DNA from: Neoechinorhynchus agilis
Taxonomy: Eukaryota; Acanthocephala
Length of the DNA: 64,000 nucleotides
Assembly: GCA_051530055.1 (NCBI GenBank)
Contig: CM121341.1
Coordinates: 8,370,001 to 8,434,000, forward strand
Direction of reading: 5' to 3'
Each line of letters starts with the position of its first letter. Position 1 is the first letter of the stretch. Under the pieces are notes generated by a model that saw only the letters and a program-made list of their open reading frames with translations, searched no databases and was not told where the DNA came from. Positions 36,021 through 47,994 of this stretch are shown here, in pieces. The position numbers were made by a program, and so were the translations under genes.

Positions 36021-39000
36021 TTATACCGGTGAAAAATTAAAGGAATTTTATTAAATCCGCTAAATTTGGAAGGCACGAGATTGTACGCCTTTTTATTAGA
36101 GGTTTTTTATACAAATTTTGTTTTCCTTTGACTTTCTGAGTTCCTTTAGAAGATCTTTGTTTGAAGATTAAATTATTCAATAGTTGTTTATGCCGGTGAA
36201 AAATTAAAGGAATTTTATTAAATCCGCTAAATTTGGAAGGCACGAGATTGTACGCCTTTTTATTAGAGGTTTTTTATACAAATTTTGTTTTCCTTTGACT
36301 TTCTGAGTTCCTTTAGAAGATCTTTGTTTGAAGATTAAATTATTCAATAGTTGTTTATGCCGGTGAAAAATTAAAGGAATTTTATTAAATCCGCTAAATT
36401 TGGAAGGCACGAGATTGTACGCCTTTTTATTAGAGGTTTTTTATACAAATTTTGTTTTCCTTTGACTTTCTGAGTTCCTTTAGAAGATCTTTGTTTGAAG
36501 ATTAAATTATTCAATAGTTGTTTATGCCGGTGAAAAATTAAAGGAATTTTATTAAATCCGCTAAATTTGGAAGGCACGAGATTGTACGCCTTTTTATTAG
36601 AGGTTTTTTATACAAATTTTGTTTTCCTTTGACTTTCTGAGTTCCTTTAGAAGATCTTTGTTTGAAGATTAAATTATTCAATAGTTGTTTATGCCGGTGA
36701 AAAATTAAAGGAATTTTATTAAATCCGCTAAATTTGGAAGGCACGAGATTGTACGCCTTTTTATTAGAGGTTTTTATACAAATTTTGTTTTCCTTTGACT
36801 TTCTGAGTTCCTTTAGAAGATCTTTGTTTGAAGATTAAATTATTCAATAGTTGTTTATGCCGGTGAAAAATTAAAGGAATTTTATTAAATCCGCTAAATT
36901 TGGAAGGCACGAGATTGTACGCCTTTTTATTAGAGGTTTTTTATACAAATTTTGTTTTCCTTTGACTTTCTGAGTTCCTTTAGAAGATCTTTGTTTGAAG
37001 ATTAAATTATTCAATAGTTGTTTATGCCGGTGAAAAATTAAAGGAATTTTATTAAATCCGCTAAATTTGGAAGGCACGAGATTGTACGCCTTTTTATTAG
37101 AGGTTTTTTATACAAATTTTGTTTTCCTTTGACTTTCTGAGTTCCTTTAGAAGATCTTTGTTTGAAGATTAAATTATTCAATAGTTGTTTATGCCGGTGA
37201 AAAATTAAAGGAATTTTATTAAATCCGCTAAATTTGGAAGGCACGAGATTGTACGCCTTTTTATTAGAGGTTTTTTATACAAATTTTTTCCTTTGATTTT
37301 CTGAGTTCCTTTAGAAGATCTTTGTTTGAAGATTAAATTATTCAATAGTTGTTTATGCCGGTGAAAAATTAAAGGAATTTTATTAAATCCGCTAAATTTG
37401 GAAGGCACGAGATTGTACGCCTTTTTATTAGAGGTTTTTTATACAAATTTTGTTTTCCTTTGACTTTCTGAGTTCCTTTAGAAGATCTTTGTTTGAAGAT
37501 TAAATTATTCAATAGTTGTTTATGCCGGTGAAAAATTAAAGGAATTTTATTAAATCCGCTAAATTTGGAAGGCACGAGATTGTACGCCTTTTATTAGAGG
37601 TTTTTTATACAAATTTTTTCCTTTGACTTTCTGAGTTCCTTTAGAAGATCTTTGTTTGAAGATTAAATTATTCAATAGTTGTTTATGCCGGTGAAAAATT
37701 AAAGGAATTTTATTAAATCCGCTAAATTTGGAAGGCACGAGATTGTACGCCTTTTTATTAGAGGTTTTTTATACAAATTTTTTCCTTTGATTTTCTGAGT
37801 CCTTTAGAAGATCTTTGTTTGAAGATTAAATTATTCAATAGTTGTTTATGCCGGTGAAAAATTAAAGGAATTTTATTAAATCCGCTAAATTTGGAAGGCA
37901 CGAGATTGTACGCCTTTTTATTAGAGGTTTTTTATACAAATTTTGTTTTCCTTTGACTTTCTGTTCCTTTAGAAGATCTTTGTTTGAAGATTAAATTATT
38001 CAATAGTTGTTTATGCCGGTGAAAAATTAAAGGAATTTTATTAAATCCGCTAAATTTGGAAGGCACGAGATTGTACGCCTTTTTATTAGAGGTTTTTTAT
38101 ACAAATTTTTTCCTTTGACTTTCTGAGTTCCTTTAGAAGATCTTTGTTTGAAGATTAAATTATTCAATAGTTGTTTATGCCGGTGAAAAATTAAAGGAAT
38201 TTTATTAAATCCACTTAATTTGGAAGGCACGAGATTGTACGCCTTTTTATTAGAGGTTTTTTATACAAATTTTGTTTTCCTTTGACTTTCTGAGTTCCTT
38301 TAGAAGATCTTTGTTTGAAGATTAAATTATTCAATAGTTGTTTATGCCGGTGAAAAATTAAAGGAATTTTATTAAATCCGCTAAATTTGGAAGGCACGAG
38401 ATTGTACGCCTTTTTATTAGAGATCTTTGTTTGAAGATTAAATTATTCAATAGTTGTTTATGCCGGTGAAAAATTAAAGGAATTTTATTAAATCCACTAA
38501 ATTTGGAAGGCACGAGATTGTACGCCTTTTATTAGAGGTTTTTTATACAAATTTTTTCCTTTGACTTTCTGAGTTCCTTTAGAAGATCTTTGTTTGAAGA
38601 TTAAATTATTCAATAGTTGTTTATGCCGGTGAAAAATTAAAGGAATTTTATTAAATCCGCTAAATTTGGAAGGCACGAGATTGTACGCCTTTTTATTAGA
38701 GGTTTTTTATACAAATTTTTTCCTTTGACTTTCTGAGTTCCTTTAGAAGATCTTTGTTTGAAGATTAAATTATTCAATAGTTGTTTATGCCGGTGAAAAA
38801 TTAAAGGAATTTTATTAAATCCACTAAATTTGGAAGGCACGAGATTGTACGCCTTTTATTAGAGGTTTTTTATACAAATTTTTTTCCTTTGACTTTCTGA
38901 GTTCCTTTAGAAGATCTTTGTTTGAAGATTAAATTATTCAATAGTTGTTTATGCCGGTGAAAAATTAAAGGAATTTTATTAAATCCGCTAAATTTGGAAG

Positions 39001-39760
39001 GCACGAGATTGTACGCCTTTTTATTAGAGGTTTTTTATACAAATTTTGTTTTCCTTTGACTTTCTGAGTTCCTTTAGAAGATCTTTGTTTGAAGATTAAA
39101 TTATTCAATAGTTGTTTATGCTGAAAAATTAAAGGAATTTTATTAAATCCGCTAAATTTGGAAGGCACGAGATTGTACGCCTTTTTATTAGAGGTTTTTT
39201 ATACAAATTTTTTCCTTTGACTTTCTGAGTTCCTTTAGAAGATCTTTGTTTGAAGATTAAATTATTCAATAGTTGTTTATGCCGGTGAAAAATTAAAGGA
39301 ATTTTATTAAATCCACTTAATTTGGAAGGCACGAGATTGTACGCCTTTTTATTAGAGGTTTTTTATACAAATTTTGTTTTCCTTTGACTTTCTGAGTTCC
39401 TTTAGAAGATCTTTGTTTGAAGATTAAATTATTCAATAGTTGTTTATGCCGGTGAAAAATTAAAGGAATTTTATTAAATCCGCTAAATTTGGAAGGCACG
39501 AGATTGTACGCCTTTTTATTAGAGGTTTTTTATACAAATTTTGTTTTCCTTTGACTTTCTGAGTTCCTTTAGAAGATCTTTGTTTGAAGATTAAATTATT
39601 CAATAGTTGTTTATGCCGGTGAAAAATTAAAGGAATTTTATTAAATCCGCTTAATTTGGAAGGCACGAGATTGTACGCCTTTTTATTAGAGGTTTTTTAT
39701 ACAAATTTTTTCCTTTGACTTTCTGAGTTCCTTTAGAAGATCTTTGTTTGTTGATTAAAT
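36021..39760 (+). repeat. 167-bp satellite array, about 22 units
   Basis: Unit: CCGGTGAAAAATTAAAGGAA, TTTTATTAAATCCGCTAAAT, TTGGAAGGCACGAGATTGTA, CGCCTTTTTATTAGAGG, then ...GATCTTTGTTTGAAGATTAA. Spacing is 167 bp in most units, with 161-166-bp variants caused by a 3-base change in ATTTTGTTTTCC and by T-run changes. One unit near 38350-38425 is cut to about half. Variant pairs (CCACTTAATTTGG at 38211 and 39313, each followed by the same neighbour) recur about 1.1 kb apart, a higher-order duplication. The repeated 68-codon minus-strand frame is a by-product; 167 is not a multiple of three. An inverted scrap (ATCGGATTTAATAAAATTCC) follows at 39774. Confidence 0.97.
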
Positions 39761-39822
39761 TGCCTCGGTAATCAATCGGATTTAATAAAATTCCTTATAA
39801 CGCTGTATAAGATCTTTAGAAA

Positions 39823-40068
39823 ATGAACGCGACACACTTAAAGGGAGCTGGATGGTCGCTGTTAAAAGGGATCCGAAATTATCTGAGCCAAATATTTAGT
39901 CCAACTGTTCATTTACATTGCTCCTTGGATTTTCCGTATCAAATTATGGAATATGTAAGAAAATCGAATCGTATAAGTCGTTTTTTAAATGAAGACATCA
40001 TCAAACCTTGTAGAATATCGATTATTAAAATATTTCGGGATATAAAAAGGGCCGTTCGGCATGTTTAA
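39823..40068 (+). CDS. Small open frame of unknown status
   Basis: An 81-codon frame from ATG (MNATHLKGAGWSLLKGIRNY...) lies between the satellite and virilizer on the same strand. No motif is recognised. It could be part of the virilizer 5' leader or chance. Kept only because it starts with ATG and sits just upstream of a gene. Confidence 0.2.
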   Translation: MNATHLKGAGWSLLKGIRNYLSQIFSPTVHLHCSLDFPYQIMEYVRKSNRISRFLNEDIIKPCRISIIKIFRDIKRAVRHV

Positions 40069-40177
40069 ACGATTATTTCAAAATGTTGATATGTGAGCTA
40101 CGTGGGTATATTGATTTTAGGATTATTATTTTGAAGTCTTGACAAGTTTTGCGAACCTCGTGTCGGATCCATCATCT

Positions 40178-40217
40178 CAGTTTGTTAGTATTGAAATCGT
40201 CTATTACTAACAAACTG
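40178..40217 (+). promoter_or_regulatory. Hairpin in the presumed virilizer 5' leader
   Basis: CAGTTTGTTAGTA at 40178-40190 pairs perfectly with TACTAACAAACTG at 40205-40217 around a 14-base loop. It lies about 195 bp before the virilizer ATG. If transcribed it would fold as a 13-bp stem. Its role is unknown; it may be a small foldback remnant. Confidence 0.4.
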
Positions 40218-40411
40218 ATGATGATGACGACGAACCCTAGGAAGTTCATAGAACGTCTTTTTAATCGAAAAACTATTTACCTTGCGAATGGTCGACCATC
40301 AATATCGTCGCGCGCGCGAATTGAGTGTTCATTTTTGATGATTTTCGTCGATTGAAATATCGCATCCGGATGAGCATTTTGCCCATTGTCTCTCTCTCAC
40401 TTTTTGCAGGT

Positions 40412-43400
40412 ATGTCAAAGTGTCCTCCAAAGATTCTATTCTACGACACACTGATTAACCATTCAAATGAGTCCAAAGACGACCTTGCAGTTCCAAGCGT
40501 TCATCACATTCGTTTCCAGCACCCGATTTACGTGAGTGAATTTCGAGTGATGGGCTCTCACGATCTCGAAACTGAGCGCTTCTCAGACCTCCTTGGTCTC
40601 AAGTGTGATACGCAACCAGATCGCCTAAAGGTCGAGGTATTTGGAATCAATTTGAACGAGCGTATTGATCGGGTAACCGTTTTCCAACAATTGTGTACGA
40701 TTCGTTATTCAGGTGGTGGAAAACGTGGAATGAGCGCTGAAGTCAATCAAGACATTCCTACCGAACGCCTTGTATTCCGTGGACTTTTCGAACGAGTTAC
40801 CATCGCTGTAATTGGCGTGTTTGCAAGAGCGAAGACATCTCGAGCGAACGAAATGGGGCAAGTTCAGCCTACCGTTGTCGGTGCCGCCGCCGGCATTGTA
40901 AGTGGAGCAGTCGTTATGGATCAAATATCAGCAGCTAGCTCGTTTTTTACTGATTCATCTCTAATTGACGCATTCTCACAAATTGCGTCGATCATTCCAT
41001 CGACTGGACCGACGATTCCAACGATCGCTTTGCCTCAATCTCGCCACAATGTACATGCTCCTTGTATGCAACAACCCTCAAGAAGGCCGTCCATATTCCC
41101 TCAAAGGAACCAACAGTTAAATCTACCTAATCTTAATATGTTCATTCAATCATCAAGCAACGTGCTTGCTTATAGATCCGACGCAGAAGTAAATTCGGAT
41201 TCGTCGTTTAGTCAAAGCAGTGGAATAGACATTGATTCGGATATTGATGACGTCGAATTTAAAGAAGATGACGAGTCTTTTTTGATTGAACCAAGCTCGG
41301 ATCTACTTCTAAACGAAGCTCTCACATGAAAAGGGAATCGTGTTTTACTGTGAGAGAGAGCGACTTTGAAAGACATGATTCCTTTTGTATGTTCCTTTTG
41401 AACACTCAGAACCCCCCGATGACTCTACGTGGGAAACACTGAGTTTAATGACGGACACAGTCGAGTTTATTAGGTTTCTTGATCAACGCTTAAACACTTT
41501 CAATTGTGTTAGTTCGTTGAGCAACACAATGGTTATTCGTATAAGTGAGGAAATTCTAAATGGACTTTGTATTTCACTCAATGATCCCATTGAACAAATC
41601 AACCTATGGCATTCACTTTTCTCTCTCATAAAGAAGATTTTTCAACTCAAACGCTCTCAACAACTGCAAAATCAACTATTAGAAATGCGAATCCTGTCCA
41701 AACTCATGGACGTCCTCGATGACCACTATTCAACTAGTAAACTTCAGACGTACGTTATTGACGCTATTGAAATCATAGCGCATACTAAACAAGGTCTCAA
41801 AATGGTTTTCAGTAGGATTCCGGATAATCGACGGAGTGTGTACGATCGTTTACTCTCTCTCGTAACTCAAAAACGTCTGCGCCTCAGTGCGTCGTCCATT
41901 GATCGCATTTTGAAAAGAATGGGATTCTTTATAGATCTTGTTCTTTTTAATCAAACACTCTCTAAGTCCGGTGTGATCATGAATTCATTTCTTGTTGTTC
42001 TAAAAGTACCCGAAGACAGCGAAACACTAGAGTTTACTGTAGAGCTAGCCAGTCATTTTGATTTGGTTGGCGTGACTTATCGCCGACACGCGAATCGTGT
42101 AGAACTGATAGATTTTCTCAAAAAACTTTTGTCGATGGATAACCTTAGTTTAGTCATCGACCGCTTGTTTGCTGGAAAAACGTGGCTTCGAGATTTATTC
42201 AACGATCTAAAGAAACAAAAAGAGGTTAGTACCAACGTTTATACCCGTCTGTGAGGACGTCCTTACACTTTTCCTAATTTTTACATTTCATCTCCGCCCT
42301 TTTTAACGTTCTAATAGCGAAACCTTTTTTTCTCTCTATTTAACAGTGATTTTTCGGTTTTTTTAAAGAAATCAGTGATTCCTAGATTTTCTACGTGTGA
42401 AACGTGCTGCATCTTTTACACTCACAATTTGTCGCGCATTTTGAAAAAATTCTTTATCATTCGTGCAAATTCATTTGTATGTTACTAAAATAATTATTTC
42501 TTTGGGAAAATATAGATATTAAATGAAACGATACAATGCGTTCAATGTAAACTATAACTTGCGCGTTTATTTTAATTTGAGAATAAGAGTTTCATTAGCG
42601 GATTTATTGAACCTCAATTATTGGTATTTGTTTAAAAACAATCCGAATGAAGTCTTTTTTGGATCATAAATACTCCTGAAAAGTATTTTATTTATAATTT
42701 CACTGAAATACATAGTAATCCTAACGGTTTCAAAGCAAAATGTCCTTTAGAGAACGGTAATTTTGAACTTCATCAAATTGAACAAAAAGCGCAAAAGGAG
42801 CTTTGGATTTTGAACGCATTTCTTCAGTAATATCTTTTTATAACTTTAATTTTTTAATCTCCGTTTGTGTCAATCAAAATTTACTTTTTGTTCTGATGTG
42901 TTTTAGCTTCATCAAATTGCTCACGAGTGGACTTTGATTATTCTATAACCTAACACAACCTCCGAGTTCCACAAAAGTTTGCTTCTAAAGTGCAAATTTA
43001 ACAAGAAAAATTGAATAATTCCTCGGCGTTCCACAAAAGTTGTCACATTTGGATACTTCGTGTCAGATTATTGAAAATGCATTTGCTCTAAAGATTTTTT
43101 ATAAATTTGTACTTTATTATTTTCTAAAGTTAAGATTTAAGAAGAAAAATTTAATCATATCTCAGCGATGCAAAAGTTATCACATTTGTATAATTTTTGT
43201 CCGATTATTGAAAATGTATTTGTCTTAAAGATTTTTTTATAAATTTCTACTGCATTATTTTCTAAAGTTAAGATTTAAGAAGAAAAATTGAATAAGACCT
43301 CCGCGATGCCAAAAATTTACATTTGGATAATTTTAGTCCGATTATTGAAAATGTATTTGTCTAAAGATTTTTTATAAATTTGTACTTTATTATTTTCTAA

Positions 43401-46400
43401 AGTTAAGATTTAACAAGAAAAATTTAATAAACCTCAGCGATGCAAAAAGTTATCACATTTGGATAATTTTAGTCCGATTATTGAAAATGCATTTACTCTA
43501 AAGATTTTTTTATAAATTTGTACTGCATTATTTTCTAAAGTTAAGATTTAAGAAGAAAAATTGAATAAGACCTCCGCGATGCCAAAAATTTACATTTGGA
43601 TAATTTTAGTCCGATTATTGAAAATGTATTTGTCTAAAGATTTTTTATAAATTTGTACTTTATTATTTTCTAAAGTTAAGATTTAACAAGAAAAATTTAA
43701 TCAATCTCAGCGATGCAAAAAGTTATCACATTTGTATAATTTTTGTCCGATTATTGAAAATGTATTTGTCTTAAAGATTTTTTTATAAATTTGTACTTTA
43801 TTATTTTCTAAAGTTAAGATTTAACAAGAAAAATTGAATAAGACCTCTGCGTTCCACAAAAGTTGTCACATTTGGATACTTCGTGTCAGATTATTGAAAA
43901 TGCATTTACTCTAAAGATTTTTTGTGTAAATTTCTACTGCATTATTTTCTGAAGTTAAGATTTAACAAGAAAAATTGAATAAGACCTCCGCGATGCAAAA
44001 AAATTACATTTGGATAATTTTAGTCCGGTTATTGAAAATGCATTTACTCTAAAGATTTTTTGTGTAAATTTCTACTGCATTATTTTCTAAAGTTAAGATT
44101 TAAGAAGAAAAATTTAATCATATCTCAGCGATGCAAAAGTTATCACATTTGTATAATTTTTGTCCGATTATTGAACATGTATTTGTTTTAAAGATTTTTT
44201 ATAAATTTGTACTTTATTATTTTCTAAAGTTAAGATTTAAAAAGAAAAATTGAATAAAACCTCCGCGATGCAAAAAAATTACATTTGGATACTTTTAGTC
44301 CGATTATTGAAAATGCATTTGTTCTAAAGATTTTTTTAAATTTGTACTTTATTATTTTCTAAAGCTCAAATTTTAGAAAATTCTAAAATTTACGGAATTA
44401 ACTCTAACAAAAATGACAATTATTATGGAACAAAATTTATGCATCAAACGTGATGATGAAACGAAGATATTTTAATCTGTCTAAGAATACTAACGAGAGG
44501 GCGTAGTTTTTAAGGTTTTGCTTTTAAATTTAATTCTTCTCCTGTGCCTTTTTTTGTAGCACTGCCGTTTTAGTAATTTACCTCAAGATCGTAAGGCATT
44601 ACATTATTTTTTGCCTAGATTTTAAACACATTGAACCGTTAGAAGAGACTGTGATTTCCGCTAAACTGGCTACGTAGTTTAGTGTCTGCAAATTTCTTCT
44701 CCTGTATTTTGTCTAGCGTTCTGATTCAACGAAATTATGTTAGTAAGCCATAAGCGATTCCCATGGAACCCTATGTTCGATTGTGAAATAGAATTGCGCA
44801 ATGGTTTGAGTATTGCTTTTTTTTGTCAGCACCATAACAACTTTGGCTTTTTACTGAAAGGTGTTATTTCGGCTCTATCGCGAATATATTAAGTACTGAT
44901 TGCTAAATATCGATAGATGAAACTGGATTTTCGTCAAGGTTATGCAAATTTCGTGATTGCTGCTCTAAAACAAGCATCGAACTCGTGGTTTTTCGAATGA
45001 TGGGGTTCAATTTCGAATTTTTCAGTAAAATCCTAATCGATTATTTTCTCAGAAATAGAGCGTATTTGGTTATTTTCAACTTTCTCAAAAGAAAAGTTGA
45101 GTGCATTATTATGTTCGAAGCGGTTCTTTGCTTCTACGGAAAAGACATTGGCTATTGTGTTGTGCATTTGGTACTTAATGATTTTGTGAAAATCGTTAAA
45201 TTTCGAGTATATGTGTTTATTCACGAGCATCAGTGAGCTCCTAAATTTAAACCATTTGCGCAGGTAAAGCGCCGAAGTGTCCGTTAACCAATCGCTCACA
45301 ACGCGTCCTTCAAAAAATCAATTAAAGTCTGTCCATCTCTTCTATCCTTAGGATCACCTCGTAGACGTCCTCGAATACTCATTGGCAATATGTCAAACTC
45401 TTTCGACCTTTACAAACGATCCAGCCACAAGACTGAAAGATCTCTGGTTCCTGTGCAAACAAAGTCCTCCTTCCGTCCGAGGTCGAATTCTCACCGAATG
45501 CAAAACTCTATCACTACTCTCTACTTTTCCGAGATCATCAATCCTATCAAATCGATTCCAGACCGATCTTATCAATATGGCACTGACAGATATGCCGTAT
45601 ACCCGCTTCAAAAACGTAGTTATCGTCTCTGAAACAATTAAAAAGTTCGCGGAGAACCGAGCGGAAGGTATCGCCCATGCAATTGAATTAAAGGAGTGGA
45701 TATCGATTGTTGACATTGAGAACACTGGTAAAACATTCTGGAATGCACTAGGTGTGCTGGAATCAATAAATAAGAATTTCGATACTGCCAAGTGCAGCAT
45801 TTTCTGCCGTCCTGTGCTTATATCATCTCTCAGATATATCAATTATGCTTTAAATGAAGACTGTGAAGCTTTGGCTTACTTGAATATAAAACAATTTCAG
45901 TGCATTTTGGACATGTGCTCCGGTGCGATGGTATCCGGAGCTGTTATGAACGTTAAAAAACGAACAAAGGCCATAATAATCATGGAAGAGTGCCTCCGAC
46001 CGACAAATTTTCTTCTAAAGAAATATATTGAAATCAAAGGAGAAGATTTCAAAAACTCTTCAATTATAAAGACTTATTTAAGTATATTCACCGCGATTTC
46101 GTCCGATTGTTGTTGGCGTTGTGTTGAAAGTTTGGTTCTAAATGGCCTTTTGCTCTACACACAAACCATTATTGGATGGAAGATGATCGTGAAACAGGTA
46201 ATAAAGCTCACTTGGGATTCCCCTCGATATTACTTGTCTGCTCTAAAAACCCTCAATTTCCTCATAAGTAAAACGATCATAGGACATTCCGGTGAACTGA
46301 GCGAAAAACTTTTGTCATTCCTTAACGATTTTGAGTACTTGATTTTAAACTGTTCAATTACGGCCAATGAAGATTTGCATCAGGAAGTAAGAACGTTTTG

Positions 46401-47552
46401 TGAAAATGTGTTTCTTATTTGGAATGACAGTCGACAAAAGGTGTGCAAGGTGCTTATTGAGCATTTAAACGAAAAAAGTATGACCGCTGGGATCATTTAT
46501 TTCCTAGATAAGGATCGATCATGTTTTTGCTCACGGATTTTTGGCAATTTCTTTTTTTTTCCGATTTCTAATTATGGAACTTAAGTCAATTTATCAAAGA
46601 ATTTCTTTTAAACCATACAAAACAGTCATGACCGATTCTTGTCCTAGACAGGTACAGTCGAGAAGACTCTAACTTCCGTCAAACACTTCTTCATGAAATG
46701 GAATCTCCTTTAAGCCAACAAATACTCTCAAACATATTCGGCGATGACCATGATATCAACAAAGGCCTTCTCCATTTTCTTAGCAGCATCTTTGATCAGG
46801 CATCAATCCAGGAGTGTATAATGGACCATGTGCTTCAATTGATCGCTACCTACGATCTAATGGAAGCATCATATCACTGTCTCCTTAACATTGGCTATCT
46901 GGACATTAGCCCTGATCTACTTCGTGAATCTCTTCAATGCCTCGATCATCACGTCGACTTGACCGATCAATCATTTTGTGGCGCTACTACCGCTTTCCTT
47001 AACTACGCATTCTTCATTCTTCAAAGCTCGCAACACCAGAAAATTATTTACGATGTTGTGAACGATAGCGATTTCAGGGATTTCACCTCAATTCTATCCG
47101 AACAACCCAAGGATCCTTTCGAGATTGCCCAAAGAGTGCTCCGTCTGGCTAAGGCGGCACGAGACGATCCCGAGTCCTGTGAAAGCATAAATCCTTGTTC
47201 CCTTCCAGTGTATCCTTTGCCCAATGTCGAACTCGACTTTGAATCAATGTTTGGTTCTAACATTGAGGATGGAATCGATAAATACTCAGGATTCAATAAA
47301 GGAATGTTTCGACCTCGAAAACGACGATCAATTGAAGAATCATCTCAAATTTATTCCTATGAAGAACCGATTTCCATCACGACTGGAGCTCATAGACGTT
47401 ATGTGGCTCCCATGCGTGGATTCGGTTATAATCGTGCTGGTCGAGGTGGGACTACCATGCAAAGTACTGGAATTCGATCTCTTATGGCCACTGCCTGGAA
47501 TGATTCTTTGAGATCCGGTCGAATTCCTACGATTCTAGAAAGAAAATCTTAG
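40412..47552 (+). CDS. VIRMA: Virilizer (VIRMA / KIAA1429) homologue
   Basis: Scaffold of the m6A methyltransferase complex with WTAP; nuclear. Start ATG 40412 follows a 5'-leader acceptor (tttttgcag). Exon A (40412 to about 41326) has the virilizer N-terminal domain: ILFYDTLINHSNES, VHHIRFQHPIYVSEFRVM, RLVFRGLFERVTIAVIGVFA, then an acidic stretch (DIDSDIDDVEFKEDDESF). Exon B (about 41388 to 42224) and exon C (45352-46522) are helical repeats (MRILSKLMDVLDDH, AIEIIAHTKQGLKMVF). Exon D (46648-47552) holds YSREDSNFRQTLLHEME and an arginine-glycine tail (MRGFGYNRAGRGG), as in virilizer C-termini. Splices B-C and C-D are GT-AG and in phase; A-B is not (see findings). The joined model is 1275 residues, shorter than human (1812). 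Intron 42225-45351 contains a tandem array. Confidence 0.88.
41327..41387 (+). other. Candidate 61-bp non-GT-AG intron in virilizer
   Basis: Exon A runs into a stop at 41327, and the next frame (YVPFEHSEPPDDSTW) opens only after a stop at about 41376. No GT before 41329 pairs in phase with the only AG (41408) without losing the acidic segment. Removing 41327-41387 gives ..NEALT|YVPFEH in frame. The ends are inverted: AAAAGGGAATCGTG at the left, CATGATTCCTTTT at the right. The exact border could shift by one base because a T is shared. Confidence 0.45.
42975..44365 (+). repeat. Tandem array, about 138-bp unit, ten copies, in a virilizer intron
   Basis: Unit: CACATTTGGATAATTTTAGT, CCGATTATTGAAAATG, TAAAGATTTTTTATAAATTT, TACTTTATTATTTTCTAAAG, TTAAGATTTAACAAGAAAAA, then CCTCCGCGATGC or CCTCGGCGTTCC. 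Spacings are 134-140 bp and units differ by about 5-15%, so the array is older than the 167- and 198-bp arrays. Two subtypes (GATGCAAAAA and GTTCCACAAAAG) alternate irregularly. Confidence 0.9.
44366..45351. other. Remainder of the virilizer intron
   Basis: Nothing recognised apart from the 3' acceptor (tctatccttag, ending 45351). The open frame 44985-45236 lacks any family feature and is treated as chance. Confidence 0.5.
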
Positions 47553-47799
47553 GTGACTAGGGTGTACGTGTCTGTTACATAAAGACTTACGTTTGTTGCG
47601 CCGGAGTGAACTTGTGCACTGTCAATCGGACTACTTTTTTTAGATGGTCTAGATCACAACAACGCTGTCGCTCAAAATATATTCCAACGGTAAGCTGGAG
47701 TTTTTTTCAAAAAAAAGATTGATGCGGTCGCACACGAACGACCTGTGTTTTATTAGAATCGCGCATTGAACATTTATATTGCTGGATGGGTTTTTTGAA

Positions 47800-47905
47800 T
47801 ATAATCCCCAGTCCAGGATTTCTTTATTATTGGGAAATATTTCGCCTCATCGGTCATAAAACTTTCGAAATATTTCCTAATAATAAAGGAATCTTAGACT
47901 GCGGG
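47800..47905. repeat. Small foldback element
   Basis: TTTATTATTGGGAAATATTT with CG after it is mirrored by CGAAATATTTCCTAATAATAAA about 35 bp later. Outside, AATCCCCAGTCCAGGATTTC faces GGAATCTTAGACTGCGGGATT. CGATGAGGCGAAATATT on the minus strand echoes the hammerhead-like strings elsewhere but has no stem II. Confidence 0.55.
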
Positions 47906-47994
47906 ATTATGCTTAAAAACCATTCAATATTTACCATCTTGTAGGATGCGCTTTTTGATATGATTTCTATTTGGACCAAAATAAAAATGGCTTC

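Noticed and set aside
36037-39666. Repeated 68-residue minus-strand frame (MPSKFSGFNKIPL...) in the 167-bp array
   Set aside because: It repeats only because the DNA repeats. The unit is not a multiple of three, variants break it freely, and it has no start context or family likeness.
46523-46647. Virilizer intron C-D as another odd-border intron (ATCGATCATG / CATGACCGAT inverted)
   Set aside because: An ordinary GT-AG pair (CAT|GTTTTT ... tcctag|ACAGG) joins the exons in frame, so no special explanation is needed.
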